Both the position numbers and the translations under genes were made by a program. DNA of 64,000 nucleotides from Bradyrhizobium sp. LTSP849 (GTDB taxonomy: Bacteria; Pseudomonadota; Alphaproteobacteria; Rhizobiales; Xanthobacteraceae). Positions 1 through 8,591 of this stretch are shown piece by piece; the first letter of the stretch is position 1; each line of letters begins with the position of its first letter. The notes beneath the pieces were generated by a model. The model was not told the DNA's origin and ran no database searches. It was given only the letters and a program-made list of their open reading frames with translations. Where the stretch lies: positions 62,001-126,000 of the forward strand of contig NZ_JYMR01000034.1 in NCBI RefSeq assembly GCF_000938255.1, in the 5' to 3' direction.

Positions 1-1898
1 GGCGTCCAGCCGAGACGCCCGCGCACCGTGCCCAGATATTTGACGTTGTCCGACAGCGTGTCGCTGACGGTGCCGGCGAGCACGGTTGGGGTCGAGCCCT
101 TGATGCCGGTCGCGCTGCCGTCGATCTCGACACCCGCAACGGCGCTCGCATACTGCCAGTTGTAGCCGGCCTGGCCGCCGCCGAGCCAGCCTTTCGACCT
201 GATATCGCCGATGGTGACCCCGCCAAGCAAGGAGCCGTTCGAAAAATCGTTCTGCTTCCAGCCATAGCCGCCATGGGCGCCAAGATAGAAGCCGGACCAG
301 CTTTGCAGCGATGGCATCGGGCCCGCCTTGGCATCGGCAAGTTTGGCATAGGCAAGCGCAGACACGGGCGAGACGGCGTCCGGCCCGAACTTGTAGGATA
401 CGCCGGCACGCACGAGGTCGACGGTCTGGTGGCCGATCGAGGTCGCCGCGGCAAAATTCGTCAACGGCGGCGAGACGGCGACCAGGCTTGAATCGGAACG
501 GACGCGGCCGAAATCGTAGTGCAGATATTCCAGCCGCCCGATCCAGTTGCTGCTGCCGAGCATCATCTCGCCGCCCGCACCTGCAACCCAGCCGAAGCGG
601 TCGCTCGGTGTAGCCGTCCGCGTGGTGGTGACGCCCGTCGCGGTGGTGTCCTGCTGCACCTGGGTGATCTCCAGCCGTTCCCAGGCGAGGCCGGCGGTCC
701 CATAAAGCAGTATGGTGTCGATCGGCGTCCAGCCGAGACGGCCGCGCACGGTACCGAGATATTTCACCTTCTCGTCGAACTTCAGCGTCGAGGCGAAGCC
801 AGGAGACGCAATCGATGCCGTCGAAGTGCTGCCCTTGATGTCGGCCGCGCTGAGGTCGGCCTCGAGGCCGGCGACCACTCGATTATATTGCCAGTTGTGG
901 CCGAACTGACCGCCGGCGACCCAGCCTTGCGACTTTGCGCCGGTCAGCGCGCCGTCCGGCGCAAAGTCGAGCAGCGTCAGGGGCAAGGTCGCGGGATCAT
1001 CGCCCCAGCCATAGCCGCCATGGGCGCCGGCATAGAACCCGGCCCAGCCGCTGCGCGCCGATGCCAGCACGGGCGCCTTGACGTAAGGCACCGGTGCTTG
1101 CCGCGCTGGCGCGCCAAACTTGTAGGACACGCCGACGCGAACCATGTCGATGGTCTGCGACCCCGACGTCGAGTTCACCTGGCCGATCGCAGCGGTGATC
1201 GCGGAGGAGTCGGCGATCTGGCCGAAATCGTAGTGCAGATATTCGATGCGGCCGATCCAGTTCGGGCTGCCCAGCATCGCCTCGACGCCAGCGCCGGCGA
1301 CCCAGCCGAACTTGTCGGTTGGCGTGCGGCTGGACGACAGCGTCGCACTGACCGGCGCCGTCGAGGTCTGCAATGTCTGCGATGTGGAGTCGAGCCGCTC
1401 CCAGGCGAGGCCCGCGGTCCCGTACAGCAGCACATTGTCGGCCGGCAGCCAACCGAGGCGGCCGCGAACGCTGCCGAGATATTGCGCCTTCTCGCCCAGC
1501 GTGATGGTCGTCGTGTCAGTCCCGCCGAGGAGTTGGCTGACCGCGTTGCTGCCCTTGATGTCGGTCGCCGAGAAATCGAACTCGAGCCCGGTGACGGCGC
1601 GGCCGAACTGCCAATTGTAGCCGGCCTGCGCGCCGTAGACGGCGCCTTTCCCGCGGATGCCGTTGATCGATTGCGGCGTCGCCAGCGCGAACGCCTCCGA
1701 CTGTGAGAAGTCGTCGCGCTCCCAGCCATATCCGCCGTGGACACCAAGGTAGAAGCCCGCCCAGGACGCGGCGAGCGCCGGTGACGCCTTTACGGGCAAG
1801 TCGGCTCCGAGCGCCGAACCGGACAAGGCGATGATTGAGACGCTACAAAGAAGCAGGCAGCGCGGCGGCCGCAACGCCGTGTTCGATCCCGGCCCCAT
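1..1898 (-). CDS. Outer-membrane protein with at least three tandem beta-barrel modules (C-terminus off the window)
   Basis: The frame is open from ATG at 1898 to the left edge (632 codons). It begins with a signal peptide whose hydrophobic core is followed by GADLPVKA, the usual mature start of rhizobial outer-membrane proteins. Three homologous modules follow, each opening with W(A/S)GFYxGxHGGYGW at residues about 46, 285 and 534. Modules 1 and 2 each end in (R)VGVSYKFG or RAGVSYKFG. Internal matches include GWVAGG and YLGTVRGRLGWTP. Each module has the size of one small Omp25/OmpA-like eight-strand barrel (about 240 residues), whereas ordinary family members have only one. Short linkers (such as APARQAPVPYVKAP) join the modules. 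Seen: signal peptide, repeats, open frame. Inferred: surface or structural role; ligand unknown. The true C-terminus is outside the window. Confidence 0.85.
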   Translation of the reverse strand, partial: MGPGSNTALRPPRCLLLCSVSIIALSGSALGADLPVKASPALAASWAGFYLGVHGGYGWERDDFSQSEAFALATPQSINGIRGKGAVYGAQAGYNWQFGRAVTGLEFDFSATDIKGSNAVSQLLGGTDTTTITLGEKAQYLGSVRGRLGWLPADNVLLYGTAGLAWERLDSTSQTLQTSTAPVSATLSSSRTPTDKFGWVAGAGVEAMLGSPNWIGRIEYLHYDFGQIADSSAITAAIGQVNSTSGSQTIDMVRVGVSYKFGAPARQAPVPYVKAPVLASARSGWAGFYAGAHGGYGWGDDPATLPLTLLDFAPDGALTGAKSQGWVAGGQFGHNWQYNRVVAGLEADLSAADIKGSTSTASIASPGFASTLKFDEKVKYLGTVRGRLGWTPIDTILLYGTAGLAWERLEITQVQQDTTATGVTTTRTATPSDRFGWVAGAGGEMMLGSSNWIGRLEYLHYDFGRVRSDSSLVAVSPPLTNFAAATSIGHQTVDLVRAGVSYKFGPDAVSPVSALAYAKLADAKAGPMPSLQSWSGFYLGAHGGYGWKQNDFSNGSLLGGVTIGDIRSKGWLGGGQAGYNWQYASAVAGVEIDGSATGIKGSTPTVLAGTVSDTLSDNVKYLGTVRGRLGWT

Positions 1899-1941
1899 TC
1901 CCAGTCCCCAGCGAAATTCCAAAAATATCCTAGCACAAATG

Positions 1942-1963
1942 GAATCACGGCGATTCGTGATTC
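1942..1963. promoter_or_regulatory. Perfect 8-bp inverted repeat upstream of the triple-barrel gene
   Basis: GAATCACG at 1942-1949 and CGTGATTC at 1956-1963 are perfectly complementary with a 6-base spacer. The dyad lies 44 bases upstream of the ATG at 1898, in the 236-base gap after parC. It could be an operator for a dimeric regulator; no regulator is identified and no promoter boxes are obvious. Chance occurrence is possible. Confidence 0.3.
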
Positions 1964-2134
1964 GCTATCTCCCGTTGAGCGCGCGAACGCGAAAGCCTTG
2001 CGGCGTGTTCAAACGGCAACAACAAGCTTGCGAAAAATGCTGCTTTTGTCGGCACAAAGCAAGAAATCGCAATCAAGCGTTAAGAGATACGCGATTGCGA
2101 ATCAGGAGGGCGCGCCTGCTGTTTGAAAGTTGAG

Positions 2135-4393
2135 TTACCCGATCACTCGCCCGAACTTGTTCGACTTCGGAAAGCCCTTCGGCGGCAGGCGGCCGGCATC
2201 TGCGCGGGTGCCTTTCCATTCGGCGAGCTCCTTCATGGTCGCGCTGAATTCGCGCCCCGCGGAGTCTTTCCAGGTGAGGCCCGCCTTGGCGTCGAACACC
2301 GCGATGTCGGAGAGGCCACCGTCCTTGTATTTCTGCAAGCGAACGCCGCGGCCGCGTGCCATCTCCGGCACTTCACTGAGCGGGAAGACCAGCATCTTGC
2401 GGTTCTCGCCGATGACCGCGATGGTATCGCCGAGCACCTCGGTGATCGCGCGCGCCTCGTTCGGCATGTCGACGTTGAGAACCTGCTTGCCCTTCTTGGT
2501 GGTGCCGACGCAATCGTCCTCGTTGACGACAAAGCCCTGGCCTTCGTGGCTCGCGACGAGGAACTTGCGGCCGCCCTTGTTGACGAACAGCGTGACGGGA
2601 GCTGCGTCCTGCTCGAGATCGATGAACAGGCGGATCGGCTCGCCATGACCGCGGCCGCCCGGCAGTTTTGCGACGTCGAGCGAATAGAATTTTCCGTTGG
2701 TGGCAAACAGCAGCAGCTTCGAGGTCGTCTCCGCGAAGAAGGTGAAGCCAAGCTTGTCGTCCTGCTTGAAGGCGAGGCCCGAGAGATCCTCGACATGGCC
2801 TTTCATGGTGCGAATCCAGCCTTTGTCGGAGACGACAACGGTCACCGGCTCGCGCTCGACGAGGGCTTCCTCCATTGCGGCAAGATCGTGCTCGGGCGCA
2901 TCCGCAAAGGTGGTGCGGCGCTTGCCGAGCGGCGTCTTGGGTCCGAACATGTCGCGGACCTTGCCGACCTGCTCGGCGACCTTCTTCCACTGCTCGGCTT
3001 CGGACGCGAGCAATGCATTGATGCCCTTGAGCTCGTTGCGAAGGTTCTTGTCCTCGGTGCGGATCTCCATTTCCTCAAGCTTGCGCAAGCTCCGGAGCCG
3101 CATGTTGAGGATGGCCTCGACCTGTACCTCGGTGAGCTTGAACGCCTTCATCAGCGCCGGCTTCGGCTCATCTACGGTACGGATGATCCTGATCACCTCG
3201 TCGATGTTGAGATAGGCGATCAGGAGACCGCCGAGGACTTCCAGCCGATGCTCGATCTGCGCCTTGCGGAAGTTGGTCCGGCGGATCAGGACGTCGCGCA
3301 AATGGTCGAGCCATTCGCGCAAGCACTCGGCCAGACCCACCACTTTGGGGATGCGGCCCTTCAGCAGCACGTTGAGGTTCAGCGGAATCTTGTTTTCGAG
3401 CTCGGTCAACCGGAACAACGATTCCATCATCAGGGCAGGATCGACGTTCTTCGACTTCGGTTCGATCACGAGACGGACGTCTTCGGCCGACTCGTCCCTG
3501 ACATCGCCGACCAGCGGCAGCTTCTTCTGGTCCAGCAGCTCGGCAATCTTCTCGACGAGGCGCGACTTCTGCACCAGGAAGGGAATCTCGGTGATGACGA
3601 CGACCCAAGTGCTACGGGCGCCCTCCTCTTGCTCCCACCTGGCGCGGACGCGGAAAGAGCCGCGGCCGGTGGTGTAGGCTTCAGCAATCGCCTGCTTGGA
3701 ATCGACACAGATGCCGCCGGTCGGGAAATCCGGGCCCTTCACCCACTTCAGCAGGGCCTTCGATTTCGCGTCGGGCTTCTCGATCAGATGCAGCGCTGCC
3801 TCGCAGAGCTCGGCGGCATTGTGCGGTGGGATCGAGGTCGCCATGCCGACGGCGATGCCTTGCGCGCCGTTGGCGAGCAGATTCGGGAAGCCGCCGGGCA
3901 GAACCACCGGCTCCTTGGACTGGCCATCGTAGTTGGGACGAAACTCGACGCCGTCCTCGTCGATGCCGTCGAGCAGAAGCCGCGCGACATCGGTCATGCG
4001 GGCTTCGGTGTAGCGGTAGGCCGCGGGGTTATCGCCGTCGATATTGCCGAAATTGCCCTGGCCGTCGACCAGCGGATAGCGCGAGGAGAAATCCTGCGCG
4101 AGGCGCACCATCGCGTCGTAGATCGCCTGGTCGCCGTGCGGATGGAAGGAGCCCATCACGTCGCCGACGATTTTGGCGGATTTCTTGAAGGCCGTACCCG
4201 GGTCGAGCCGGAGCAGGCGCATGCCGTAGAGGATGCGCCGGTGCACCGGCTTCAGGCCGTCGCGCGCATCCGGCAGCGCGCGGTGCATGATGGTGGAGAG
4301 CGCGTACGCGAGATAGCGCTCTTCCAGCGCCTCACGCAGCGGCACATCGTGAATTTCGGCCGGTTCTTCCGGCGGAACGATTCGTTTTCCCAT
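2135..4393 (-). CDS. parC: DNA topoisomerase IV subunit A
   Basis: This 752-residue type IIA topoisomerase subunit cuts and rejoins duplex DNA and, with ParE, decatenates daughter chromosomes. The N-terminal winged-helix breakage domain is clear: YALSTIMHRALPDARDGLKP near residues 30-49 and the catalytic tyrosine Y128 in the motif RYTEAR. The C-terminal half carries the beta-pinwheel, with segments such as MKGHVEDLSGL and GRGRGVRLQKYKDGG. ParC rather than GyrA is indicated by length and by the divergent C-terminal domain lacking a canonical GyrA box. The quinolone-determining stretch reads HPHGDQAIYD, so Gln and Asp sit where Escherichia coli ParC has Ser80 and Glu84. The start ATG at 4393 gives the expected length. 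Downstream, minus-strand genes begin again only at the outer-membrane gene. Confidence 0.95.
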   Translation of the reverse strand: MGKRIVPPEEPAEIHDVPLREALEERYLAYALSTIMHRALPDARDGLKPVHRRILYGMRLLRLDPGTAFKKSAKIVGDVMGSFHPHGDQAIYDAMVRLAQDFSSRYPLVDGQGNFGNIDGDNPAAYRYTEARMTDVARLLLDGIDEDGVEFRPNYDGQSKEPVVLPGGFPNLLANGAQGIAVGMATSIPPHNAAELCEAALHLIEKPDAKSKALLKWVKGPDFPTGGICVDSKQAIAEAYTTGRGSFRVRARWEQEEGARSTWVVVITEIPFLVQKSRLVEKIAELLDQKKLPLVGDVRDESAEDVRLVIEPKSKNVDPALMMESLFRLTELENKIPLNLNVLLKGRIPKVVGLAECLREWLDHLRDVLIRRTNFRKAQIEHRLEVLGGLLIAYLNIDEVIRIIRTVDEPKPALMKAFKLTEVQVEAILNMRLRSLRKLEEMEIRTEDKNLRNELKGINALLASEAEQWKKVAEQVGKVRDMFGPKTPLGKRRTTFADAPEHDLAAMEEALVEREPVTVVVSDKGWIRTMKGHVEDLSGLAFKQDDKLGFTFFAETTSKLLLFATNGKFYSLDVAKLPGGRGHGEPIRLFIDLEQDAAPVTLFVNKGGRKFLVASHEGQGFVVNEDDCVGTTKKGKQVLNVDMPNEARAITEVLGDTIAVIGENRKMLVFPLSEVPEMARGRGVRLQKYKDGGLSDIAVFDAKAGLTWKDSAGREFSATMKELAEWKGTRADAGRLPPKGFPKSNKFGRVIG

Positions 4394-4453
4394 GCCGCCC
4401 GGTTAAACCGTGAAGGCGAATCGGGCAAGGATGGATTGGTTCCCTGTGGGCTT

Positions 4454-4729
4454 CTACTGCCCTGCCCAGCCGGCGGTCACGGTCGGCTGAACCTTGGCCT
4501 GCGCAGTGACCGGCGTATTGGCCACGCAGCGGCGAGCCGTCTCGATTTCAGCGTCTGTCGCGCCCTTGGATCGGGCCCATGCCTCTGCCGCTGCAGCGGA
4601 ATATTTGGCCACGTAAAACCTGACAACGGTGCAGGAGGCACGGCGAAACACACCCGGTTGCTCGCCTGCGAGGGCGTCCGGCGCCAGCGCGACAAGCGCT
4701 GCCGATATCAGCATTCCCTTGATCAACAT
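4454..4729 (-). CDS. Small secreted protein of unknown function
   Basis: I do not recognise this family. From ATG 4729 the product is 91 residues and begins with a good Sec signal peptide (MLIKGMLISAALVALAPDALA, cleavage expected near ALA-GE). An ATG five codons later, preceded by AAGGG, is an alternative start; a start at 4810 would place 27 non-hydrophobic residues before the signal and is less likely. The mature part has two cysteines (in RASC and RRC) that could form a disulfide, and a helical AAEAWARSKGATDAEIETARRC segment. It lies between recO and parC on the same strand, 60 bases before parC. A periplasmic location is inferred. Confidence 0.6.
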   Translation of the reverse strand: MLIKGMLISAALVALAPDALAGEQPGVFRRASCTVVRFYVAKYSAAAAEAWARSKGATDAEIETARRCVANTPVTAQAKVQPTVTAGWAGQ

Positions 4730-4853
4730 CAGGCTATCCCCGGGTTGGAACCCCAAGAGCAAGTCCGGGAACCCGTCTATTGTTCCGCAAACTGCCGCCT
4801 GATTGGGCAATACAGGGGCGCGCTGGCGTCATGGCGCGGGAAGCACCGCCTTT

Positions 4854-5606
4854 TCATGGCGCTGGGAGCGCCGCTTTGGCCTGCTGCCGTGTCAGCGCGT
4901 TGATGAAGCCGGCCCGCGCGTCGGAATGGGCTTGCCCACGCGGCTCCAGCACATGGCGCAGCAGGAACAGGCCGGTGAGCCGAAAGCCGTCCTGGAGATC
5001 CTCATCGGTGAGGTCGTCCTGCACCTCGCCCTGGCGCAGGAACTGCGGCAGCCGCAACAGCCGATCGCGCCACGGCTCGCCTGCGCCGCGTGACACCGCA
5101 CCGCCGGATTTCGGCGAGACGTAGATCAGGTCCGTGGTCTCCCCGGTCACCGCGCAATTGTCCAGCGCCAGCCCGAAGCCAAGTTCGGTGAGCATAGCCA
5201 GTTCAAAATGGATGACGTGCACGGCGGCGCTGCCGATGTCGTCGAAATCGTCGAGCGAATGTTCGAGCAGCGCAAAAATCTCCCCGTGCGGATCGCGCTC
5301 CGGCAGGAGCCGCGCAATCGAGGCCAGATGGGTGACGCCGTAAACGCCATGGGACGATCCCAGCAGCGTCGCCGCGCGCAGCTTCAAGCCTTCGATCGCA
5401 TAGGTGCCGAGATGCTCGTCGAGCCGCGCCCGCCACACCACGCTGACGCTGTTTCCCGGCTGCAAGAGCGGCCGCATCCGCGAGCCGGCGCCGCCACGCA
5501 CGAGGCCGAGATGCCGGCCGTGCTCGCGCGTCAAAAGCTCGACGATGGCGCTGGATTCGCCATGCCGCCGCACCCCCAGCACGATGCCTTCGTCGGTCCA
5601 CTCCAT
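4854..5606 (-). CDS. recO: DNA repair protein RecO
   Basis: RecO works with RecF and RecR to load RecA onto SSB-coated single-stranded DNA at gaps. The 250-residue product has the N-terminal OB fold (MEWTDEGIVLGVRRHGESSAIVELLTREHGRH layout, including the typical EGIVL and LTREHG segments) and the helical C-terminal domain with FELAMLTELGFGLALDNCAVTG, a stretch highly typical of RecO. Many RecO proteins carry a four-cysteine zinc site in the C-terminal half; only one cysteine is visible here, so this is a zinc-less form, as in other alphaproteobacteria. Its neighbours (era, rnc upstream; parC downstream) match the usual alphaproteobacterial order. Confidence 0.95.
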   Translation of the reverse strand: MEWTDEGIVLGVRRHGESSAIVELLTREHGRHLGLVRGGAGSRMRPLLQPGNSVSVVWRARLDEHLGTYAIEGLKLRAATLLGSSHGVYGVTHLASIARLLPERDPHGEIFALLEHSLDDFDDIGSAAVHVIHFELAMLTELGFGLALDNCAVTGETTDLIYVSPKSGGAVSRGAGEPWRDRLLRLPQFLRQGEVQDDLTDEDLQDGFRLTGLFLLRHVLEPRGQAHSDARAGFINALTRQQAKAALPAP

Positions 5607-5640
5607 GGACGGAAGTCTAGCGCATTTTGAGGAATCGTAG

Positions 5641-5666
5641 GGTGGGCAAAGCGAAGCGTGCCCACC
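5641..5666. repeat. Short palindromic intergenic repeat (GGTGGGCA...TGCCCACC)
   Basis: GGTGGGCA (5641-5648) and TGCCCACC (5659-5666) form a perfect 8-bp stem around a 10-base loop, between recO and the membrane-protein gene. The sequence type (GTGGGCAAAGCGAAGCGTGCCCAC) is familiar as a dispersed repeat in Bradyrhizobium intergenic regions. It may act as an mRNA 3' hairpin; no T-run follows on either strand. Confidence 0.6.
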
Positions 5667-5675
5667 AATTTGACC

Positions 5676-6056
5676 TCACGCGTTGAACCAGCCCTGCGCG
5701 TCGCCGCTAAAGGAGAAATACAGCCCGAACACCGTCAGCACGCAGGAGGCGATTTCGATGACGCTGTCGAGCTCCAGGCCCCGCTCGCCGATGATCTGGC
5801 CGAGCGAGATCACCGACAGCACCAGCGCTGCCGCCAGCACCCAGCGCGGCCAGTTCTTGCGCCCATGCGCGGCGAGCCAGACGAAATAGACCAGCAGCGA
5901 AATCATGGCGCCGGCGAGCAGCGTCGCCGTCATGATCATCTGCTCGGTCATGTCGACGGTGGGTGTGCGGTCCTGGACCGCGACCGACAGGGCATCCAGC
6001 ATCAGCGAAGCATAGAGCAACGCTTCGAAGCGCTGGACGTTGCGGGGCACGCTCAT
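5676..6056 (-). CDS. Small integral membrane protein of unknown function
   Basis: The 126-residue product has about four hydrophobic segments: near residues 12-26, 38-62 (MIMTATLLAGAMISLLVYFVWL), 72-86 (VLAAALVLSVISL) and 99-115 (EIASCVLTVFGLYFSF). I do not recognise a named family. The ATG at 6056 is preferred over the adjacent TTG at 6059. It lies 19 bases downstream of era on the same strand and therefore probably belongs to the lepB-rnc-era transcript. An inner-membrane location is inferred from the hydrophobicity only. Confidence 0.65.
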   Translation of the reverse strand: MSVPRNVQRFEALLYASLMLDALSVAVQDRTPTVDMTEQMIMTATLLAGAMISLLVYFVWLAAHGRKNWPRWVLAAALVLSVISLGQIIGERGLELDSVIEIASCVLTVFGLYFSFSGDAQGWFNA

Positions 6057-6077
6057 CAAATACCGATCTTTTCTTGG

Positions 6078-7004
6078 TTATTCTTTGGGAAATTCCAGGC
6101 CCATCTCGCGATAGCGATCGGGATCGTCACCCCAGTTCTCGCGCACCTTGACGAACAGGAAGAGATGCACCGGCACGCCCAGGATTTCGCCGATCTCCTT
6201 GCGCGAGTCCGCGCCGATCGACTTGATGGTGGCACCGCCCGCGCCGAGCACGATCTTGCGCTGGCTTTCGCGCTCGACGAAGATCGTCTGCTCGATGCGC
6301 ACCGACTTGTCCTTGCGCTCCTCCCACTTGTCGGTCTCGACCGTGGATTGGTAAGGCAATTCCTGGTGCAGCTTGCGAAAGATCTTTTCGCGGGTGATCT
6401 CGGCCGCGAGATGCCGCATCGGCGCATCCGACATCTGGTCTTCGGGATAGAGGAACGGACCCGGCGGCACCATCTCGGCGAGCGTATTGCGGATGTCGTC
6501 GACGCCGTCGCCCGAGATCGCCGCAATCATGAAGGTCTTCGTGAAGGCCATGCGCTCGTTGGCGGCCTGCGCCAGCGCCAAAAGCTTCTCGCGCTGGACC
6601 AGGTCGACCTTGTTGATCACCAGGATCTTGTCGTGCTTGACGCTCGCGGCCTTGGTGAGGATCGCATCGGCCTCCTCGTCAATCCCGGCCTTGGCGTCGA
6701 GCAGCACGCAGACAAGATCGGCGTCATGCGCGCCGCTCCAGGCGGTCGAGACCATGGCGCGATCGAGCCTTCGCTTGGGCAGGAAGATACCGGGCGTGTC
6801 GACCAGGATGATCTGCGCATTGTTCTCGATGACGATGCCGCGGATCAGCGCACGCGTGGTCTGCACCTTGCGCGAGACGATCGTGACCTTCGCCCCGACC
6901 AGCGCGTTGACCAGCGTGGACTTGCCGACATTGGGGGCGCCGATCAGCGCTACGAAGCCGCAGCGCGTAGCAGTGGGCGTCTCGCCGCTTGCTTCAACCG
7001 TCAT
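6078..7004 (-). CDS. era: GTPase Era
   Basis: Era is an essential Ras-like GTPase that binds the 3' end of 16S rRNA and helps assemble the 30S subunit. Visible motifs are the P-loop GAPNVGKS, the G2 threonines in KVQTTR, G3 DTPG and G4 NKVD, followed by the C-terminal KH domain with the GxxG loop GAGGATIKSIG. From ATG 7004 it is 308 residues; a GTG at 7025 is an alternative upstream start inside rnc. Its start overlaps the end of rnc by 11 bases, the classical rnc-era arrangement that couples rRNA processing with ribosome assembly. Confidence 0.95.
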   Translation of the reverse strand: MTVEASGETPTATRCGFVALIGAPNVGKSTLVNALVGAKVTIVSRKVQTTRALIRGIVIENNAQIILVDTPGIFLPKRRLDRAMVSTAWSGAHDADLVCVLLDAKAGIDEEADAILTKAASVKHDKILVINKVDLVQREKLLALAQAANERMAFTKTFMIAAISGDGVDDIRNTLAEMVPPGPFLYPEDQMSDAPMRHLAAEITREKIFRKLHQELPYQSTVETDKWEERKDKSVRIEQTIFVERESQRKIVLGAGGATIKSIGADSRKEIGEILGVPVHLFLFVKVRENWGDDPDRYREMGLEFPKE

Positions 7005-7830
7005 TGCCGCCGCCAACACCTTCACGTTCGATCATGACTGAGGCCGCGACCTTCTCCGCCGCACGCTTGCTGCCGCCCGTGCCTTCGGCCGGCGCCAGCC
7101 CCGGCAGGTCCACCGCGACACGGAACTCCGGATCGTGATGCGGACCGGTGCGCTCGACCTCGCGGTAGACCGGCGTCGGCAGTCCCTTCCCCTGCGCCCA
7201 TTCCTGGAGCACGGTCTTGGGATCGCGCAGCGGCCGTCGCGGCTTGTGCATGCGCTCGGTCCAGTTGCGCTTGACGAACTCGTCCGCGGCCGCATGGCCG
7301 CCGTCGAGGAAGATGGCGCCGATCACCGCCTCGCAGATGTCACCGAGTATGGACTTGCGCAGCCGGGCGTCGGCGCTGGGGCCGACCGAGCCCAGCTTGA
7401 TGTCGTCGAGCAGACCGAGCGACTTGGCGACGTCGGCGCAGCTCTCCTTGCGCACGAGCTCGGCAAGCCGCTTGGACAGCTCGCCCTCATCCGCGTTCGG
7501 GAAGGTATGATAGAGCATGTCGGAGACGACGAGCCCGAGCACGTGGTCGCCGAGAAATTCCAGCCGCTGATAGCTGTCGCCGCGCTTGCGCCCGGACTTC
7601 AGCGCCGAAACATGCGTGATCGCCAGCATCAGCAGGTTCGGATCGGCAAAGCCGTGCCCAATGCGCGCCTCGAGCGCCGCGTTCGCGTCAGCCGCCTTGG
7701 CCTTGCCGCTGCGCACCCGCTTCTTCTTCGCAGGCGTCTTGGACGTCAGCGTCTTGGTCACAGCTTCGCCGTCAGGGCCAGCTTGCGCCTCGATCGGTTG
7801 GGTCGTGATGTCCTTGGCTTCGTCTTTCAT
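6994..7830 (-). CDS. rnc: Ribonuclease III
   Basis: RNase III cleaves double-stranded RNA and matures 16S and 23S rRNA. The product is 278 residues: about 45 extra N-terminal residues rich in Lys and Ala (TPAKKKRVRSGKAKAADA), then the endonuclease domain with the signature RLEFLGDHVLGLVVSD and the second acidic site GDICEAVIGAIFLDGG, then a C-terminal double-stranded-RNA-binding domain (DPKTVLQEWAQGKGLPTPVY). The ATG at 7830 overlaps the lepB stop as ATGA, which fixes the start; the frame is open further upstream inside lepB but carries no RNase III sequence. It is followed by era with an 11-base overlap. Confidence 0.95.
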   Translation of the reverse strand: MKDEAKDITTQPIEAQAGPDGEAVTKTLTSKTPAKKKRVRSGKAKAADANAALEARIGHGFADPNLLMLAITHVSALKSGRKRGDSYQRLEFLGDHVLGLVVSDMLYHTFPNADEGELSKRLAELVRKESCADVAKSLGLLDDIKLGSVGPSADARLRKSILGDICEAVIGAIFLDGGHAAADEFVKRNWTERMHKPRRPLRDPKTVLQEWAQGKGLPTPVYREVERTGPHHDPEFRVAVDLPGLAPAEGTGGSKRAAEKVAASVMIEREGVGGGNDG

Positions 7831-8591
7831 CGGACAATTTTGAAGAAACGATTCCAGCGCACCGCCCACGGCCAGCGCCAGAACATCCAGGCATGCTCGC
7901 CTTCGGCGATGGAGAAGAAGATCATCTGGGCGCGGCCGATCAGGTTCTCCTGCGGCACGTAGCCGACCTGGCCGAGGAAGCGGCTGTCGGTCGAGTTGTC
8001 GCGGTTGTCGCCCATCATGAAGAAGTGGCCGGGCGGCACGGTGTAGACATTGGTGTTGTCCATATAGCCGTTGTCGGCGCAATCCAGCGTCTCATAGGAC
8101 ACCCCGTTCGGCAGCGTCTCCTTCCAGCGCTTCACCCGAGAAAGGCCGCCGCCTTCGGAACCGCAAGGATCTTCGCCGACAAATTCGCTCATGCGCTGCC
8201 GCTCGACCGGCGTATCGTTGATGTAGAGCAGCCCGTCCTTCATCTGGATGTGGTCGCCGGGAAGCCCGATCACGCGCTTGATGTAGTCGGTGGAATCGTC
8301 CTTCGGCAGGCGAAACACCACGATGTCGCCGCGGTTCGGGTCCGAACCCCAGATCCGCCCCGAGAACAGCGGCGGCGAGAACGGGATCGAGTAGTGGCTG
8401 TAGCCGTAGGAATATTTCGAGACGAATAGATAGTCGCCGACCAGCAGCGTCGCCTTCATCGAGCCGGACGGGATGTTGAAGGGCTGGAACAGGAAGGTGC
8501 GGATCACAAGCGCGATCAGGAGGGCATGGATCACGACCCGGATCGTTTCGCCGACGCCGCTCTCAGTTTTTGTTCCCGAAGTCACGCTCAT
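7827..8591 (-). CDS. lepB: Signal peptidase I
   Basis: This membrane-bound serine protease removes Sec and Tat signal peptides on the periplasmic face. The 254-residue product has one N-terminal membrane segment (residues about 15-34), the catalytic serine S44 in PSGSM and the general-base lysine K105 in YIKRVIGLPGD, plus the C-terminal box GDNRDNSTDSRF. All are hallmark boxes of the family. A single membrane segment is usual for alphaproteobacterial members. The stop overlaps the rnc start as ATGA, indicating translational coupling. It is preceded by a 249-base gap that probably holds the operon promoter. Confidence 0.95.
   Translation of the reverse strand: MSVTSGTKTESGVGETIRVVIHALLIALVIRTFLFQPFNIPSGSMKATLLVGDYLFVSKYSYGYSHYSIPFSPPLFSGRIWGSDPNRGDIVVFRLPKDDSTDYIKRVIGLPGDHIQMKDGLLYINDTPVERQRMSEFVGEDPCGSEGGGLSRVKRWKETLPNGVSYETLDCADNGYMDNTNVYTVPPGHFFMMGDNRDNSTDSRFLGQVGYVPQENLIGRAQMIFFSIAEGEHAWMFWRWPWAVRWNRFFKIVR

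Noticed and set aside
2123..4903. Long plus-strand open frame (926 codons) antisense to parC
   Set aside because: Composition is a mirror of the GC-rich parC codons, without domain motifs; parC on the other strand is unambiguous.
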